Shown here: positions 26,201 through 33,641 of the stretch, piece after piece
Numbering within the stretch: position 1 is the stretch's first letter
How the letters are laid out: each line of letters begins with the position of its first letter
NCBI RefSeq assembly: GCF_002933775.1
Contig: NZ_BEWV01000177.1
Span: 1-64,000, forward strand
Direction: 5' to 3'
DNA length: 64,000 bases
Source: Prevotella sp. MGM1
GTDB taxonomy: Bacteria; Bacteroidota; Bacteroidia; Bacteroidales; Bacteroidaceae
Program-made: the position numbers and the translations under genes
Notes under the pieces: generated by a model
What the model saw: the letters and a program-made list of their open reading frames with translations, nothing else
Told to the model about the DNA's origin: nothing
The model's database searches: none

Positions 26201-26602
26201 GCAATGAACCTTGCCGCAGAAGGACAAACCAAGAAAGCCGCAGAGGTATTGGCATATCTTGACAAGAATATCCCCGAATACAACGTACCTGTCGACTACT
26301 CTTCCGGGTCGCTCGACGAAGCACGTGTATATGCAGCGATTGGCAACAAAGCCGCGGCAAATCATCTGATAAAAGAACTGTGGAAAAAATCAAGCCAATA
26401 CCTAAATTGGTATCTGTCACTCGAAGGAATACGCTTCACGAGCGCACAACGAGAGTGCATGATTAATCTGCACATAATGCAGCAAGCCGCCATCATAGCC
26501 AATGAGACCGATCCCACATGGGCAGAAAAGAAGTTGAAAGAACTTGAAATATTCGCTGAAAGATATCAAAACAAAGGCGGTAAGTTCGGAATAGAAGGCT
26601 AA
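23216..26602 (+). CDS. DUF2723 (GT117-like) membrane glycosyltransferase
   Basis: 1128 residues. An N-terminal multi-span region of the GT-C fold begins with the family signature PTASFWDCPEF (31-40) and GHPPGAPFF, followed by about a dozen helices. A soluble C-terminal part from about residue 680 includes an ITYTNGDNDTFPLWY-like segment and TPR-like helices near the end. DUF2723 is related to eukaryotic TMEM260, a protein O-mannosyltransferase, so a polyprenol-sugar-dependent transfer to a protein or glycan at the outer face of the inner membrane is inferred. The acidic residues in FWDCPEF are the likely catalytic centre. The next gene, a polysaccharide deacetylase, starts 12 bases downstream. 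Confidence 0.88.
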   Translation: MMKQFRRVDNLLGWLSFLIAAFVYCSTIEPTASFWDCPEFITTGYKLEVGHPPGAPFFAMTANVFSQFASDPTQVAYMVNMMSALLSAITIMFLFWSISHLARKLLIKDWNELTLPKAIAIEASGLVGALIYTFSDTFWFSAVEGEVYAYSSAFTAIVFWLILKWEDHADEPHSDRWLVLIMYMTGLSIGVHLLNLLCVPALVLVYYYRRFPHKNSNADLRGSLIALAISVGILVAVLYGVVPGIVRVGGWFELFFVNTLGCPFNTGEIIYIILLIACIIWAIYETYNDKSQKRGDIAFIASVGMLGIPFYGHGISSVIIGIIVLTALWFALKYTKKGMPLISSRVKNTSLLCMLMLMIGYSSYAMIVIRSSANPPMDQNSPEDIFTLGEYLGREQYGNRPLFYGQAYTSQVALDKDGEYCRPQMKKGAPVYQRKEKASADEKDSYFVVRTRDEYKYAQNMLFPRMYSDTHAGAYESWMGGVSGSQVPYDRCGEPMMIKMPSQLENLRFFLSYQCNFMYWRYFMWNFAGRQNDLQGNGELEHGNWITGFSWFDNWRLGNQDLLPDELKNNKGHNVFYCLPLLLGLIGLFWQSLRKGPNGIRQFWVVFFLFFMTGLAIVIYLNQTPMQPRERDYAYAGSFYAFAIWCGLGVAAIIEEINRKLKGHETVVAAIVGAACLLVPVQMASQTWDDHDRSGRYTCRDFGQNYLMSLQKEGNPIIYTNGDNDTFPLWYNQDVEGVRTDARVCNLSYLQTDWYIDQMRRPAYDSPSVPITWNRLEYCSGTNEYVQLNPMMKESIKELYKTYPEEAKKMFGDEPFELKNILKYWVRNDVDENQREVMTLLTGGDRGSIHVIPTDTVYVTIDKKAVKKSGMMMATDSIPDKMVISLAGKRALYKGDLMMLEMIAQSNWVRPIYVALTVGQDNYMNLGDNFIQEGLVNRITPFTTNTAGAKNFDTKRSYDVMMNKFKFGGIDKKGIYIDETVMRMCHTNRRVFVQLAMNLAAEGQTKKAAEVLAYLDKNIPEYNVPVDYSSGSLDEARVYAAIGNKAAANHLIKELWKKSSQYLNWYLSLEGIRFTSAQRECMINLHIMQQAAIIANETDPTWAEKKLKELEIFAERYQNKGGKFGIEG

Positions 26603-26614
26603 TAAAGTAACAAG

Positions 26615-27226
26615 ATGATAATAGAGCAACCGGCTATGTGGTTGCGCTGGTTATACCCCAGAGCAACATGGAGAATGGACAAACATGAGAAAGCCATATA
26701 TCTGACTTTTGATGATGGTCCTATACCGGAAGCGACTCCATTTATCCTTGACACTCTTGCCAAAGCCGGAGTCCACGCCACATTCTTCATGGTAGGTGAT
26801 AACGTAAGAAAATATCCTGAACTATACCGAAGAGTAGTGGCCGAAGGGCATCGAATCGGCAACCACACCTATAATCACATAGGTGGATTCCGTCACTCGA
26901 TAAAGGCGTATTACGACAATGCGGAGAAAGCGGACGAACTGTTACACACCAATTTGTTCCGCCCCCCGCACGGTTGGATGCGCTTGGATCAATACATTTG
27001 GCTCGGCCGGAAATACCGTATAGTGATGTGGGATCTTGTCACCAGAGACTACTCCAAGTGGATGACAGCCGAGGGAGTACTCAACAACGTGAAACGGTAC
27101 ACACGCAACGGTTCGATAATAACGTTTCACGACTCTGTAAAAAGTATCGACAAATTGCATAAAGCCCTGCCTGAGGCTATAAAATGGCTGAAAGACGAGG
27201 GTTATGAGTTCAAGACTTTCGAGTAA
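26615..27226 (+). CDS. polysaccharide deacetylase (NodB-type) family protein
   Basis: 203 residues. The carbohydrate esterase 4 motifs are LTFDDGP (30-36, catalytic base and metal Asp), GNHTYNH (82-88, metal His pair), RPPHG (116-120) and a late TFHD. The enzyme removes N- or O-acetyl groups from a glycan. There is no clear signal peptide, though the short N-terminus WLRWLYPRATWR could associate with the membrane. Its position 12 bases after the DUF2723 gene points to action on the same glycan pathway. Confidence 0.92.
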   Translation: MIIEQPAMWLRWLYPRATWRMDKHEKAIYLTFDDGPIPEATPFILDTLAKAGVHATFFMVGDNVRKYPELYRRVVAEGHRIGNHTYNHIGGFRHSIKAYYDNAEKADELLHTNLFRPPHGWMRLDQYIWLGRKYRIVMWDLVTRDYSKWMTAEGVLNNVKRYTRNGSIITFHDSVKSIDKLHKALPEAIKWLKDEGYEFKTFE

Positions 27227-27253
27227 AACAATTATGCCCGACCAATAAACTTA

Positions 27254-27281
27254 AAACGCCGGAAATATATTTCCGGCGTTT
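27254..27281 (+). terminator. hairpin terminator after the deacetylase gene
   Basis: 11-bp stem AACGCCGGAAA/TTTCCGGCGTT with a 4-base loop, followed by a modest T-rich tract. Confidence 0.65.
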
Positions 27282-27393
27282 CAAGTTTTCTATAATATCG
27301 TATTTTCAAATCATCAGAGCGGATAATACCAACAAGGACTTTATTAATATTCATTTATGCACACAAAGAATTAAAGACCATTGATTATAAAAC

Positions 27394-27425
27394 AAAAAAG
27401 GGCGCGCCTTAGTTTTGACACGCCC
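27394..27425 (-). terminator. intrinsic terminator, leftward
   Basis: 9-bp stem with two G-U pairs (27417-27425 with 27400-27408) followed by six U on the minus strand; about 140 bases beyond the DUF4890-like gene. Confidence 0.65.
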
Positions 27426-27561
27426 CGTTACCCTTTAATTTCTTCTTACTTAAAAAATTAAAACCTCATGAAGCCAGGCACACTTGCCTTTCCTTGCTTT
27501 TCATTTACCTAAATCACTATTATGTTCACCAAATCATTATGACTATCTTTATTTTATTTCT

Positions 27562-28020
27562 TTATTTCCTGCCTGCTTGTCTTCTTGCTTCTATGTCTTT
27601 CTGATATTTGGCATACTGCTCAGAAGTCATTATGGTCTTCAATTCTTCATCATATTTCCTCATGTTCTCACGCATTTCTTTCATATCAGGTCTTATGCGT
27701 ACATTGTTCCCGGTAGCGGGAGCTGTTCTCGTACGCATAGAGGTGTCACGTCTTACGGCTCTCTCCTTTCCTGCATTTGTATTTCTTCCCGCACGATTTC
27801 CCATTCCGCGCCACATTTGTCCTTGATACTTCGTGTTAAGCTCAAGCAACTTTTGTGCCTGCTCCGCATTCAAATCATATTTCTTAACTGTGGCCTCCGT
27901 GCGTCTCTTCACGATTTCCGTTCGGTCCATTCCATTACGCCCGCGTCTGTCTTCGTTCTGAGCCATTGCTGTGGCACTGATTATCATCATTGCGGCCAAT
28001 GCCAGTATAGTCTTTTTCAT
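27562..28020 (-). CDS. DUF4890-like periplasmic protein (Spy/CpxP-like)
   Basis: 152 residues with a signal peptide (MKKTILALAAMMIISATAMA). The mature part is highly charged, Arg- and Met-rich and helical, with an LNAEQAQKLLELNTKYQ segment and a second MTSEQYAKYQKD segment, similar to the LTxxQ motifs of Spy/CpxP-type chaperones. A periplasmic stress or chaperone role is inferred. A TATTTTTG promoter element (28113-28120) lies 93 bases upstream. It is divergent from the DUF4230 pair. Confidence 0.82.
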   Translation of the reverse strand: MKKTILALAAMMIISATAMAQNEDRRGRNGMDRTEIVKRRTEATVKKYDLNAEQAQKLLELNTKYQGQMWRGMGNRAGRNTNAGKERAVRRDTSMRTRTAPATGNNVRIRPDMKEMRENMRKYDEELKTIMTSEQYAKYQKDIEARRQAGRK

Positions 28021-28112
28021 AATCGCTTCTTGTTTATAGCTGTTATTAATACGTTTATTCTGTCGCGACTGGTTATATGACGCCGTAATGTTTTAAAAGT
28101 TTAAATGATTGA

Positions 28113-28120
28113 CAAAAATA
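28113..28120 (-). promoter_or_regulatory. -7 promoter element (TATTTTTG)
   Basis: Exact TAnnTTTG match on the minus strand upstream of the DUF4890-like gene. It is back-to-back with the rightward element at 28154. Confidence 0.45.
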
Positions 28121-28153
28121 ATTTCATTTTTATGCGAAACGGATGTTTTTTCT

Positions 28154-28161
28154 TACTTTTG
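28154..28161 (+). promoter_or_regulatory. -7 promoter element (TACTTTTG) of the DUF4230 pair
   Basis: Exact TAnnTTTG match 45 bases before the ATG at 28206. Confidence 0.6.
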
Positions 28162-28205
28162 CAACAATAATAATCACTCCAAAACTATAATTACGAAACT
28201 ACGAT

Positions 28206-28886
28206 ATGAAACTGATATACTTGCTTTTGACAATTATGATAATATCAGGGTGTTCATGCTCGGCAGACAAAGAGAATGCGCCTGAACATAATTCGGAAAA
28301 CACAGACAGCCTGCCTATGCTTGTTATGCAGATACGAAAACACTCACGACTATATACTGCCGAGTATAGAATAAAAAAAATAGTGACCCACGACGACGTA
28401 AAACGCCTAAAAGGAACATTTCTCGGCAAACAATTCGATATGAAAATGCCAATCGGAGACCGCAAGATAGCTATCCCGATGAGTGCCAAACTGAAAGCAT
28501 ATATCGACTTTTCCACATTCTCAGAAAAGAATATCGAACGGGATGGAAATAAGATTACCATTATTCTCCCCGATCCAAAAGTGACCCTTACAAGCAGTAA
28601 GATAGACAGAAAGAACATCAAAGAGTTCGTATCAATCACCCGTTCGCATTTCACTGACAAGGATATGACCGACTATGAAAATCAGGGACGTGAAGCTATC
28701 ATATCGTCAATCACCCGTACCGGGATAATAGAGACCGCACAAGAAAATGCCGCCCAGATTATAATACCAATGATAGAACAGATGGGTTACGAGGGAAAAG
28801 ACATCACAGTGACATTCCGTAAGCAATTCGATGAGAGCGACTTAAAAACACTTATCGATGCGACAACAGTGGAAAAGATACCATGA
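28206..28886 (+). CDS. DUF4230 lipoprotein
   Basis: 226 residues with a lipoprotein signal (MKLIYLLLTIMIISGCSCS, acylated Cys 16). The rest matches the DUF4230 pattern: a short N-terminal strand region with an AEYRIKKIV segment, KAYIDFSTF, a strand pair ending in LPDPKV, and C-terminal helices starting ENQGREAI. Members are common in Bacteroidetes and have no established function. It is followed after 17 bases by a second DUF4230 gene, an evident tandem duplication with divergence. Confidence 0.83.
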   Translation: MKLIYLLLTIMIISGCSCSADKENAPEHNSENTDSLPMLVMQIRKHSRLYTAEYRIKKIVTHDDVKRLKGTFLGKQFDMKMPIGDRKIAIPMSAKLKAYIDFSTFSEKNIERDGNKITIILPDPKVTLTSSKIDRKNIKEFVSITRSHFTDKDMTDYENQGREAIISSITRTGIIETAQENAAQIIIPMIEQMGYEGKDITVTFRKQFDESDLKTLIDATTVEKIP

Positions 28887-28903
28887 CATGACAACACTAT
28901 AGC

Positions 28904-29521
28904 ATGAAAGAAATGAAAAAGAAGATCGCAAGCATAGCGAATATAAAGTTTATAGTTGTTGCACTGACACTGATTGCATTATCGGTGGTGGTGTACAAGC
29001 TACTGAACATTGCCGAAGAGACATCTATCACGGTGGAAAACGACAAGAGGATAGACATCACTCCCGAACATATAGAGTCGATAAAAGCCATCGGTGAATG
29101 GGAGTTTCTTTCCGTGTCAGACGAGGAAATGATTGATACGGTGCGTCGAGGGATGTTCTCCGACGACCACCTTGTGCGCATTTATTACGGGACAATGCGG
29201 CTTGGAATTAACATGCACCACGTAAAATCAGAATGGATAAAAGTATCCGGTGATTCCATAACCATGATTTTACCTGCGATATCACTACTTGATAGAGATT
29301 TCATAGACGAGGCCCGCACACGTTCTTTCTTTGAAAGCGGCCGATGGACCAATGCTGACCGTGAAGCAATGTACAAACGGGCACATACCAGGATGCTAAG
29401 ACAAGGAATGACAAAAGCCAACATAAACAGTGCACGCAACAACGCAGATACACAAATACGAAACATGCTGAAGTCCATGGGATTTAAACATATAATAATA
29501 AGGTTTGACGAAAGACCTTGA
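28904..29521 (+). CDS. DUF4230 membrane-anchored protein
   Basis: 205 residues with one N-terminal transmembrane helix (about 13-34, FIVVALTLIALSVVVYKLL) rather than a lipobox. The core repeats the layout of its neighbour: IGEWEFLSVSDEEM, a Gly-Ile strand, ILPAISLLD (equivalent to ILPDPKV), then helical MLRQGMTKANINSARNNADTQI. Together the two genes would give one lipid-anchored and one inner-membrane-anchored DUF4230 protein. Function unknown. It converges on trmO. Confidence 0.8.
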   Translation: MKEMKKKIASIANIKFIVVALTLIALSVVVYKLLNIAEETSITVENDKRIDITPEHIESIKAIGEWEFLSVSDEEMIDTVRRGMFSDDHLVRIYYGTMRLGINMHHVKSEWIKVSGDSITMILPAISLLDRDFIDEARTRSFFESGRWTNADREAMYKRAHTRMLRQGMTKANINSARNNADTQIRNMLKSMGFKHIIIRFDERP

Positions 29522-29541
29522 CTTCATTGCAACGTGGTTCA

Positions 29542-30219
29542 CTACACACGGTCTACGACATCTATAACCCTCATCACTTCACCATCGACTGTAAACCTCA
29601 CGTCACGACCGGCAAACGGCATACCATATACACGCAGCGGATCTGAGTGATAATGGGGCCGAGGGTCGAGGGCAAGCGCCTGTTTGAGTGCGGCCAACTC
29701 ATCATCATCAAACAGTATCTCATGCTCTTCTTTCATCTCCACCGCAAGCATTTTCCATTGCTCCGTGTCTGTAAACCCGCTTCTCACTCCCGAGTGACAG
29801 TCGGCCTGCACCACATAAGGCTTAATGTCATATACAGGCGTTCCATCCATCAGGTCTGCTCCGGACACTTCTATTGCCAGTCTGCCACCCTGCATCCCTA
29901 TTCTCTCTATCCGCACGGCTGATAGTCCCAGGTTATTGGGTCTGAATGGAGAACGGGTCGCAAAAACTCCCATCTGCTTGTTTCCTCCAAGCCGTGGAGG
30001 GCGTACCGTAGCATGCTTGCGCGCTGACAAGTTCTCGGAAAACCCCCAAATAATCCACAGATAGTCGAAACCATCGAGTCCCCGAACAGAATCCGGATCT
30101 GAATAATCGCATGTAAAAACAATCTTTCCCCGCAGCTTGGGCACCAGTCCGCTTTGTCTGGGTAGTCCAAACTTAGAGGTAAACGGCGAACTGAAATATG
30201 CTATCGGTTTTATTTCCAT
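29542..30219 (-). CDS. trmO: tRNA (adenine(37)-N6)-methyltransferase TrmO
   Basis: 225 residues. VirR/YaeB (TsaA) beta-barrel fold with FGLPRQSGLVP near the start and the signature GVFATRSPFRPNNLGLS, plus a C-terminal DPRPHYHSDP segment. It N6-methylates t6A37 of tRNA-Thr(GGU), using SAM. It lies 66 bases downstream of aroB on the same strand. Confidence 0.93.
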   Translation of the reverse strand: MEIKPIAYFSSPFTSKFGLPRQSGLVPKLRGKIVFTCDYSDPDSVRGLDGFDYLWIIWGFSENLSARKHATVRPPRLGGNKQMGVFATRSPFRPNNLGLSAVRIERIGMQGGRLAIEVSGADLMDGTPVYDIKPYVVQADCHSGVRSGFTDTEQWKMLAVEMKEEHEILFDDDELAALKQALALDPRPHYHSDPLRVYGMPFAGRDVRFTVDGEVMRVIDVVDRV

Positions 30220-30285
30220 TGTTTACGTAATCTTTTAAGAGTCAAGAGTGTTTTTTGTTTTATGAGTCAGACTTAAACAACCTCC

Positions 30286-31344
30286 TCAAATACATCCCTC
30301 CCTGTAAAAGTCGAGAGCCTCGTATATTTCTTCTTTCGTTGCCGTTTGGTCTATCCTTATGTCGCCTATACCGCCCAGCAGCGTGAAGTTTATTGTGCCG
30401 GCAACGTTCTTTTTGTCGTGGGTCATCAGCTCAAACAGTTCCGGATAGTCATCGCATGTGATAGGCATGCGGCCGTAATTCTCCGCGATGAAAGCCACTG
30501 TCTGGCGCATCCTGTTGGTCGGGAAACCAGTTTTAAGAGCACTCAAATACAACTCGCATATCATACCGGCCGCCACTGCGTAACCATGCAGAATCGGTGT
30601 GCCGCACCGCATGGCAATAGACTCGAAGGCGTGTCCCGCCGTGTGGCCGAAGTTCAATGCCTTGCGCAGTCCCCGTTCCGTTGGGTCTTGCTCCACGATG
30701 CGCTCTTTCACTTTCACTGAGTCGGCCACCATTGTGCGCAGCCGGTCGAGATCGGGAGTGTCAAGGTCGAACGACATCAGCTCAGCCCACATCCGCTCAT
30801 CGCTTATCAGTCCGTGTTTCAGCATCTCGGCATAGCCCGACAGTATGTTCTCCGAGTCCATTGTTTTAAGAAACCCGGTGTCGAGAATGACGCTTCGGGC
30901 ATTGTTGAACACGCCTATCTCGTTTTTAAGGCCGTTGAAGTTTATTCCCGTTTTCCCACCGACAGAGGCATCCACCATTGAGAGCAGCGTCGTAGGGATG
31001 TTTATGTAGCTTATGCCCCGCTTGAATGTAGATGCGGCAAAGCCGCCGAGATCGGTCACCATGCCGCCCCCGAGATTTATCATCAGCGAGTGGCGGGTGG
31101 CCCCCAAGCGTCCGAGTTCCGTCCATATGTGCGCCACGGTGTCAAGCGTCTTGTTTACATCGGTGGCTCCTACGACTATCTTTTGTGCCTCGCGCATGCA
31201 GTCCTGTCCAGCGATGAGCGGCAGGCAGAGCCGTTCGGTGGTCTCGTCCGCAAGCACAAAGAGGCGGTCGTGCGGGCAAATTCCTACTGCGGCGGCCAGC
31301 GACCGCCCTATATTATCCGATATTATAATCTCCTGTTTAGTCAT
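30286..31344 (-). CDS. aroB: 3-dehydroquinate synthase
   Basis: 352 residues. NAD and active-site segments NLGGGMVTDLGGFAASTFKRG, PTTLLSMVDASVGGKTGI and the metal His motif NFGHTAGHA. It converts DAHP to 3-dehydroquinate in the shikimate pathway. ATG at 31344 is preferred over 31365 because it follows an A/T-rich leader and gives the usual short N-terminus. A TATCTTTG element lies at 31419-31426. Confidence 0.96.
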   Translation of the reverse strand: MTKQEIIISDNIGRSLAAAVGICPHDRLFVLADETTERLCLPLIAGQDCMREAQKIVVGATDVNKTLDTVAHIWTELGRLGATRHSLMINLGGGMVTDLGGFAASTFKRGISYINIPTTLLSMVDASVGGKTGINFNGLKNEIGVFNNARSVILDTGFLKTMDSENILSGYAEMLKHGLISDERMWAELMSFDLDTPDLDRLRTMVADSVKVKERIVEQDPTERGLRKALNFGHTAGHAFESIAMRCGTPILHGYAVAAGMICELYLSALKTGFPTNRMRQTVAFIAENYGRMPITCDDYPELFELMTHDKKNVAGTINFTLLGGIGDIRIDQTATKEEIYEALDFYREGCI

Positions 31345-31418
31345 AATCTTTCTAAAAAACAGCATTGGTCGAACGCAATGATACTCGTTTCAATTGCTCA
31401 GACGCAGCCTATCACCTG

Positions 31419-31426
31419 CAAAGATA
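31419..31426 (-). promoter_or_regulatory. -7 promoter element (TATCTTTG) of aroB
   Basis: Exact TAnnTTTG match on the minus strand, 75 bases upstream of the aroB start. Confidence 0.6.
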
Positions 31427-31450
31427 GCAATTTTATGTCACAAAAATAAC

Positions 31451-31509
31451 AAAAAGGCCAGCCAAGGAATTTAGAAACGAACAAATTGTCACATTCCTTC
31501 ATCGGCCTT
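31451..31509 (-). terminator. intrinsic terminator of the C10 peptidase operon
   Basis: Two-part stem (AAGGCC 31454-31459 with GGCCTT 31504-31509; AAGGAAT 31464-31470 with ATTCCTT 31493-31499) followed on the minus strand by a U-rich tract. It lies just after the lipoprotein stop codon at 31526. Confidence 0.7.
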
Positions 31510-31525
31510 TCCACTGATAATCATG

Positions 31526-32362
31526 TCACTCGGCGGCCTGTTCTCCATTAAAATAACTACAACTGTTATCGCACCGCAAAACTATCATGAACCTTCGACG
31601 ACGGCCTGTCTTGTTCGGCGGTACGGAAATATCAATGTCTTTCCCCACGCTCTTTATCGTCACATATCTCACCGTTGTGTCGCATCTCTGCGTCCGCAGA
31701 CGCTTTTCCTTGTCACTATCGGAGAATATACATTCTTCCGATTCCAATCCGTAATCGCTCCGGTAAAAAACTATTTTCTCTATCCACCATGTCGTTCCAC
31801 GGGTCGTCGCCTCCGTCTTGGCCCCGTTCACAGGTGCGTTTAACCAATGAGGCCAAATACTAATAAGAGAAAATACGTTGGGATTTTTGCCCAGAAGCAT
31901 AGCCGACTGTATAATCTTTATACTGTCGGTATAGTCTCCTTTGCTCAGATATATTATAGCCTCACGGTCGTCTTGCATATCTGTCGTGGGAGCCATGAAA
32001 GTCAGCTCGTTCCCTTTCACCTCGGTTGTGAGCCATAAGTGCCGATTCTCAAAAGATCCGTTTTTTGCCATCTTCCGCTTATCGGCCTTAGAAATACTAT
32101 GCACAAATCTCACAATTTTAGGGCGCGGCAGATAATACCGCTCTTCATACACTGCGATACTGTCTATCTGCCACCCGCCGTATCGGGTGGTGACAACGGT
32201 CGTATCACTATTATCTCTCAGATGCCGCACATGCCTTGACAGGCCGATAATATCATCTATATAATTAAGAACAATAGCATTGGCATTCTTACTTCCATCC
32301 ACTTTATCATATCTACGCAAACCGCAAGAAACGATTAATGTGGCAACGGCAATAATTATCAT
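31526..32362 (-). CDS. lipoprotein with BACON-like domain, coupled to the C10 peptidase gene
   Basis: 278 residues with a lipoprotein signal (MIIIAVATLIVSCG, acylated Cys 13). A BACON-like strand pattern, WLTTEVKGNELTFMAP followed by AIIYLSKGDYTDSIKIIQSA, occupies about 105-155. The C-terminal 130 residues are unassigned. The start at 32362 is supported by the ATGA overlap with the stop codon of the upstream C10 peptidase gene, which indicates translational coupling; an earlier ATG at 32401 would overlap more and add charged residues before the signal peptide. A partner or inhibitor role for the peptidase is inferred from context only. Confidence 0.72.
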   Translation of the reverse strand: MIIIAVATLIVSCGLRRYDKVDGSKNANAIVLNYIDDIIGLSRHVRHLRDNSDTTVVTTRYGGWQIDSIAVYEERYYLPRPKIVRFVHSISKADKRKMAKNGSFENRHLWLTTEVKGNELTFMAPTTDMQDDREAIIYLSKGDYTDSIKIIQSAMLLGKNPNVFSLISIWPHWLNAPVNGAKTEATTRGTTWWIEKIVFYRSDYGLESEECIFSDSDKEKRLRTQRCDTTVRYVTIKSVGKDIDISVPPNKTGRRRRFMIVLRCDNSCSYFNGEQAAE

Positions 32363-33603
32363 TGTCCGGGTCCTGTAAATCCTCCCCATAAGTCTTCGCA
32401 TATAAGGCTCTCTAAAATACTTTTTTTACCAACAGAAAAATAAGTCAATTGATATGTATAAAACAAACATCCTTCCGGATCAAAATATATAAGAGGGGAA
32501 TAATAACCATTCGATTTTCCACCCCATCCCCAGTTACAATGAAGGAAAATATACTGTACCCCTGATTTGGGACGGTTTTCTTTCCAACAAAAAGAACAAC
32601 CATCTATAATCCAAGCATGTTTAATTTCACCACCATTGACAATTCCCGTGCCACCGATACATATAATATCGTCATTCAATAAATAATTCACAACAATAGA
32701 ATCTACAAAATCTATCTTTCTTTGATTTCGTACATTATAATTTAAACTATCAAGCAAAGACATTGCTTTTTCTAATGTAGTACCACTTCCGTGTATTGGG
32801 TGATATATCATTTTCGTACTCATACCTATTTGATATAACAAATATGCTATTTTATCCATCGCCATATCATAATCCATTGTTAAAGACGACTCACCCGGCA
32901 ACCTGTTTTCTGATAAAACTTCTCTTATCTCCTTAAAATCATAAGTTCTATCACCATATACTACTTCATCTTTGCAATGTAACATTGCCTGTGCCGTAGC
33001 AATAGCGACACATCCTACGGGACAATTTGGATTATATTTTACTACATATTTATTATACGGTGATAGTTGATGCCATGAAGAATCAACAACTTCTCTATGT
33101 ATAACACATCTTAATAGATAATCATCCGGCACTTCTATAACAGAATCTTTATTCTCTGCACTCTTCAAATAACCGTCCAATCGTGATATAAAATTAGCAT
33201 AAACAGGATCTTCCATACTTTCTTTATAACTGAAAGTACCGGTTTCCGAATAAGCAAGAACAGGGAAAACACGATTATCAGAAGATACGACAATGAAGCC
33301 TTCTCCATCTCCTCTGTTCAAAATATAAGCAAGAGTATCATACACAAAATCCACGCCTCTTGTTAAATTAGGTTCAGAACTCTTCACATAATCCATCACA
33401 AAATCAGAAGAACCCCTTGTCGAGGACTTAAAGAATTTATTTGCAATACTCAATGCTTTCACTTCATCTATTTTAAACTTGCCATCCGTGTTTGGGGCAT
33501 GATTATTCGGGACATTACAATTTTCAACAGTAGTGTCAATATCGTTCGTACATGAACAAATGAACAACGATAACAAAACATAAATTAAAGATTTCCTTTT
33601 CAT
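32359..33603 (-). CDS. C10 family (streptopain-like) cysteine peptidase, lipoprotein
   Basis: 414 residues: lipoprotein signal (MKRKSLIYVLLSLFICSC, Cys 18), a Spi-type propeptide (about 45-150, with GFIVVSSDNRVFPVLAYS), then the peptidase domain with the nucleophile C198 in CPVGCVAIATAQ, H329 in IKHAWIIDG and the conserved LHCNWGWGG. A secreted or cell-surface protease, activated by removal of the propeptide. Start chosen at the signal peptide. A TATATTTG element lies 31 bases upstream. Base composition is clearly more AT-rich than the flanking housekeeping genes, suggesting acquisition. The downstream lipoprotein overlaps by 4 bases. Confidence 0.92.
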   Translation of the reverse strand: MKRKSLIYVLLSLFICSCTNDIDTTVENCNVPNNHAPNTDGKFKIDEVKALSIANKFFKSSTRGSSDFVMDYVKSSEPNLTRGVDFVYDTLAYILNRGDGEGFIVVSSDNRVFPVLAYSETGTFSYKESMEDPVYANFISRLDGYLKSAENKDSVIEVPDDYLLRCVIHREVVDSSWHQLSPYNKYVVKYNPNCPVGCVAIATAQAMLHCKDEVVYGDRTYDFKEIREVLSENRLPGESSLTMDYDMAMDKIAYLLYQIGMSTKMIYHPIHGSGTTLEKAMSLLDSLNYNVRNQRKIDFVDSIVVNYLLNDDIICIGGTGIVNGGEIKHAWIIDGCSFCWKENRPKSGVQYIFLHCNWGWGGKSNGYYSPLIYFDPEGCLFYTYQLTYFSVGKKSILESLICEDLWGGFTGPGQ

Positions 33604-33633
33604 ATTTAAAAATTTTACGGTTAATAGTCGTTG

Positions 33634-33641
33634 CAAATATA
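33634..33641 (-). promoter_or_regulatory. -7 promoter element (TATATTTG) of the C10 peptidase operon
   Basis: Exact TAnnTTTG match on the minus strand, 31 bases before the start codon at 33603. Confidence 0.6.
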
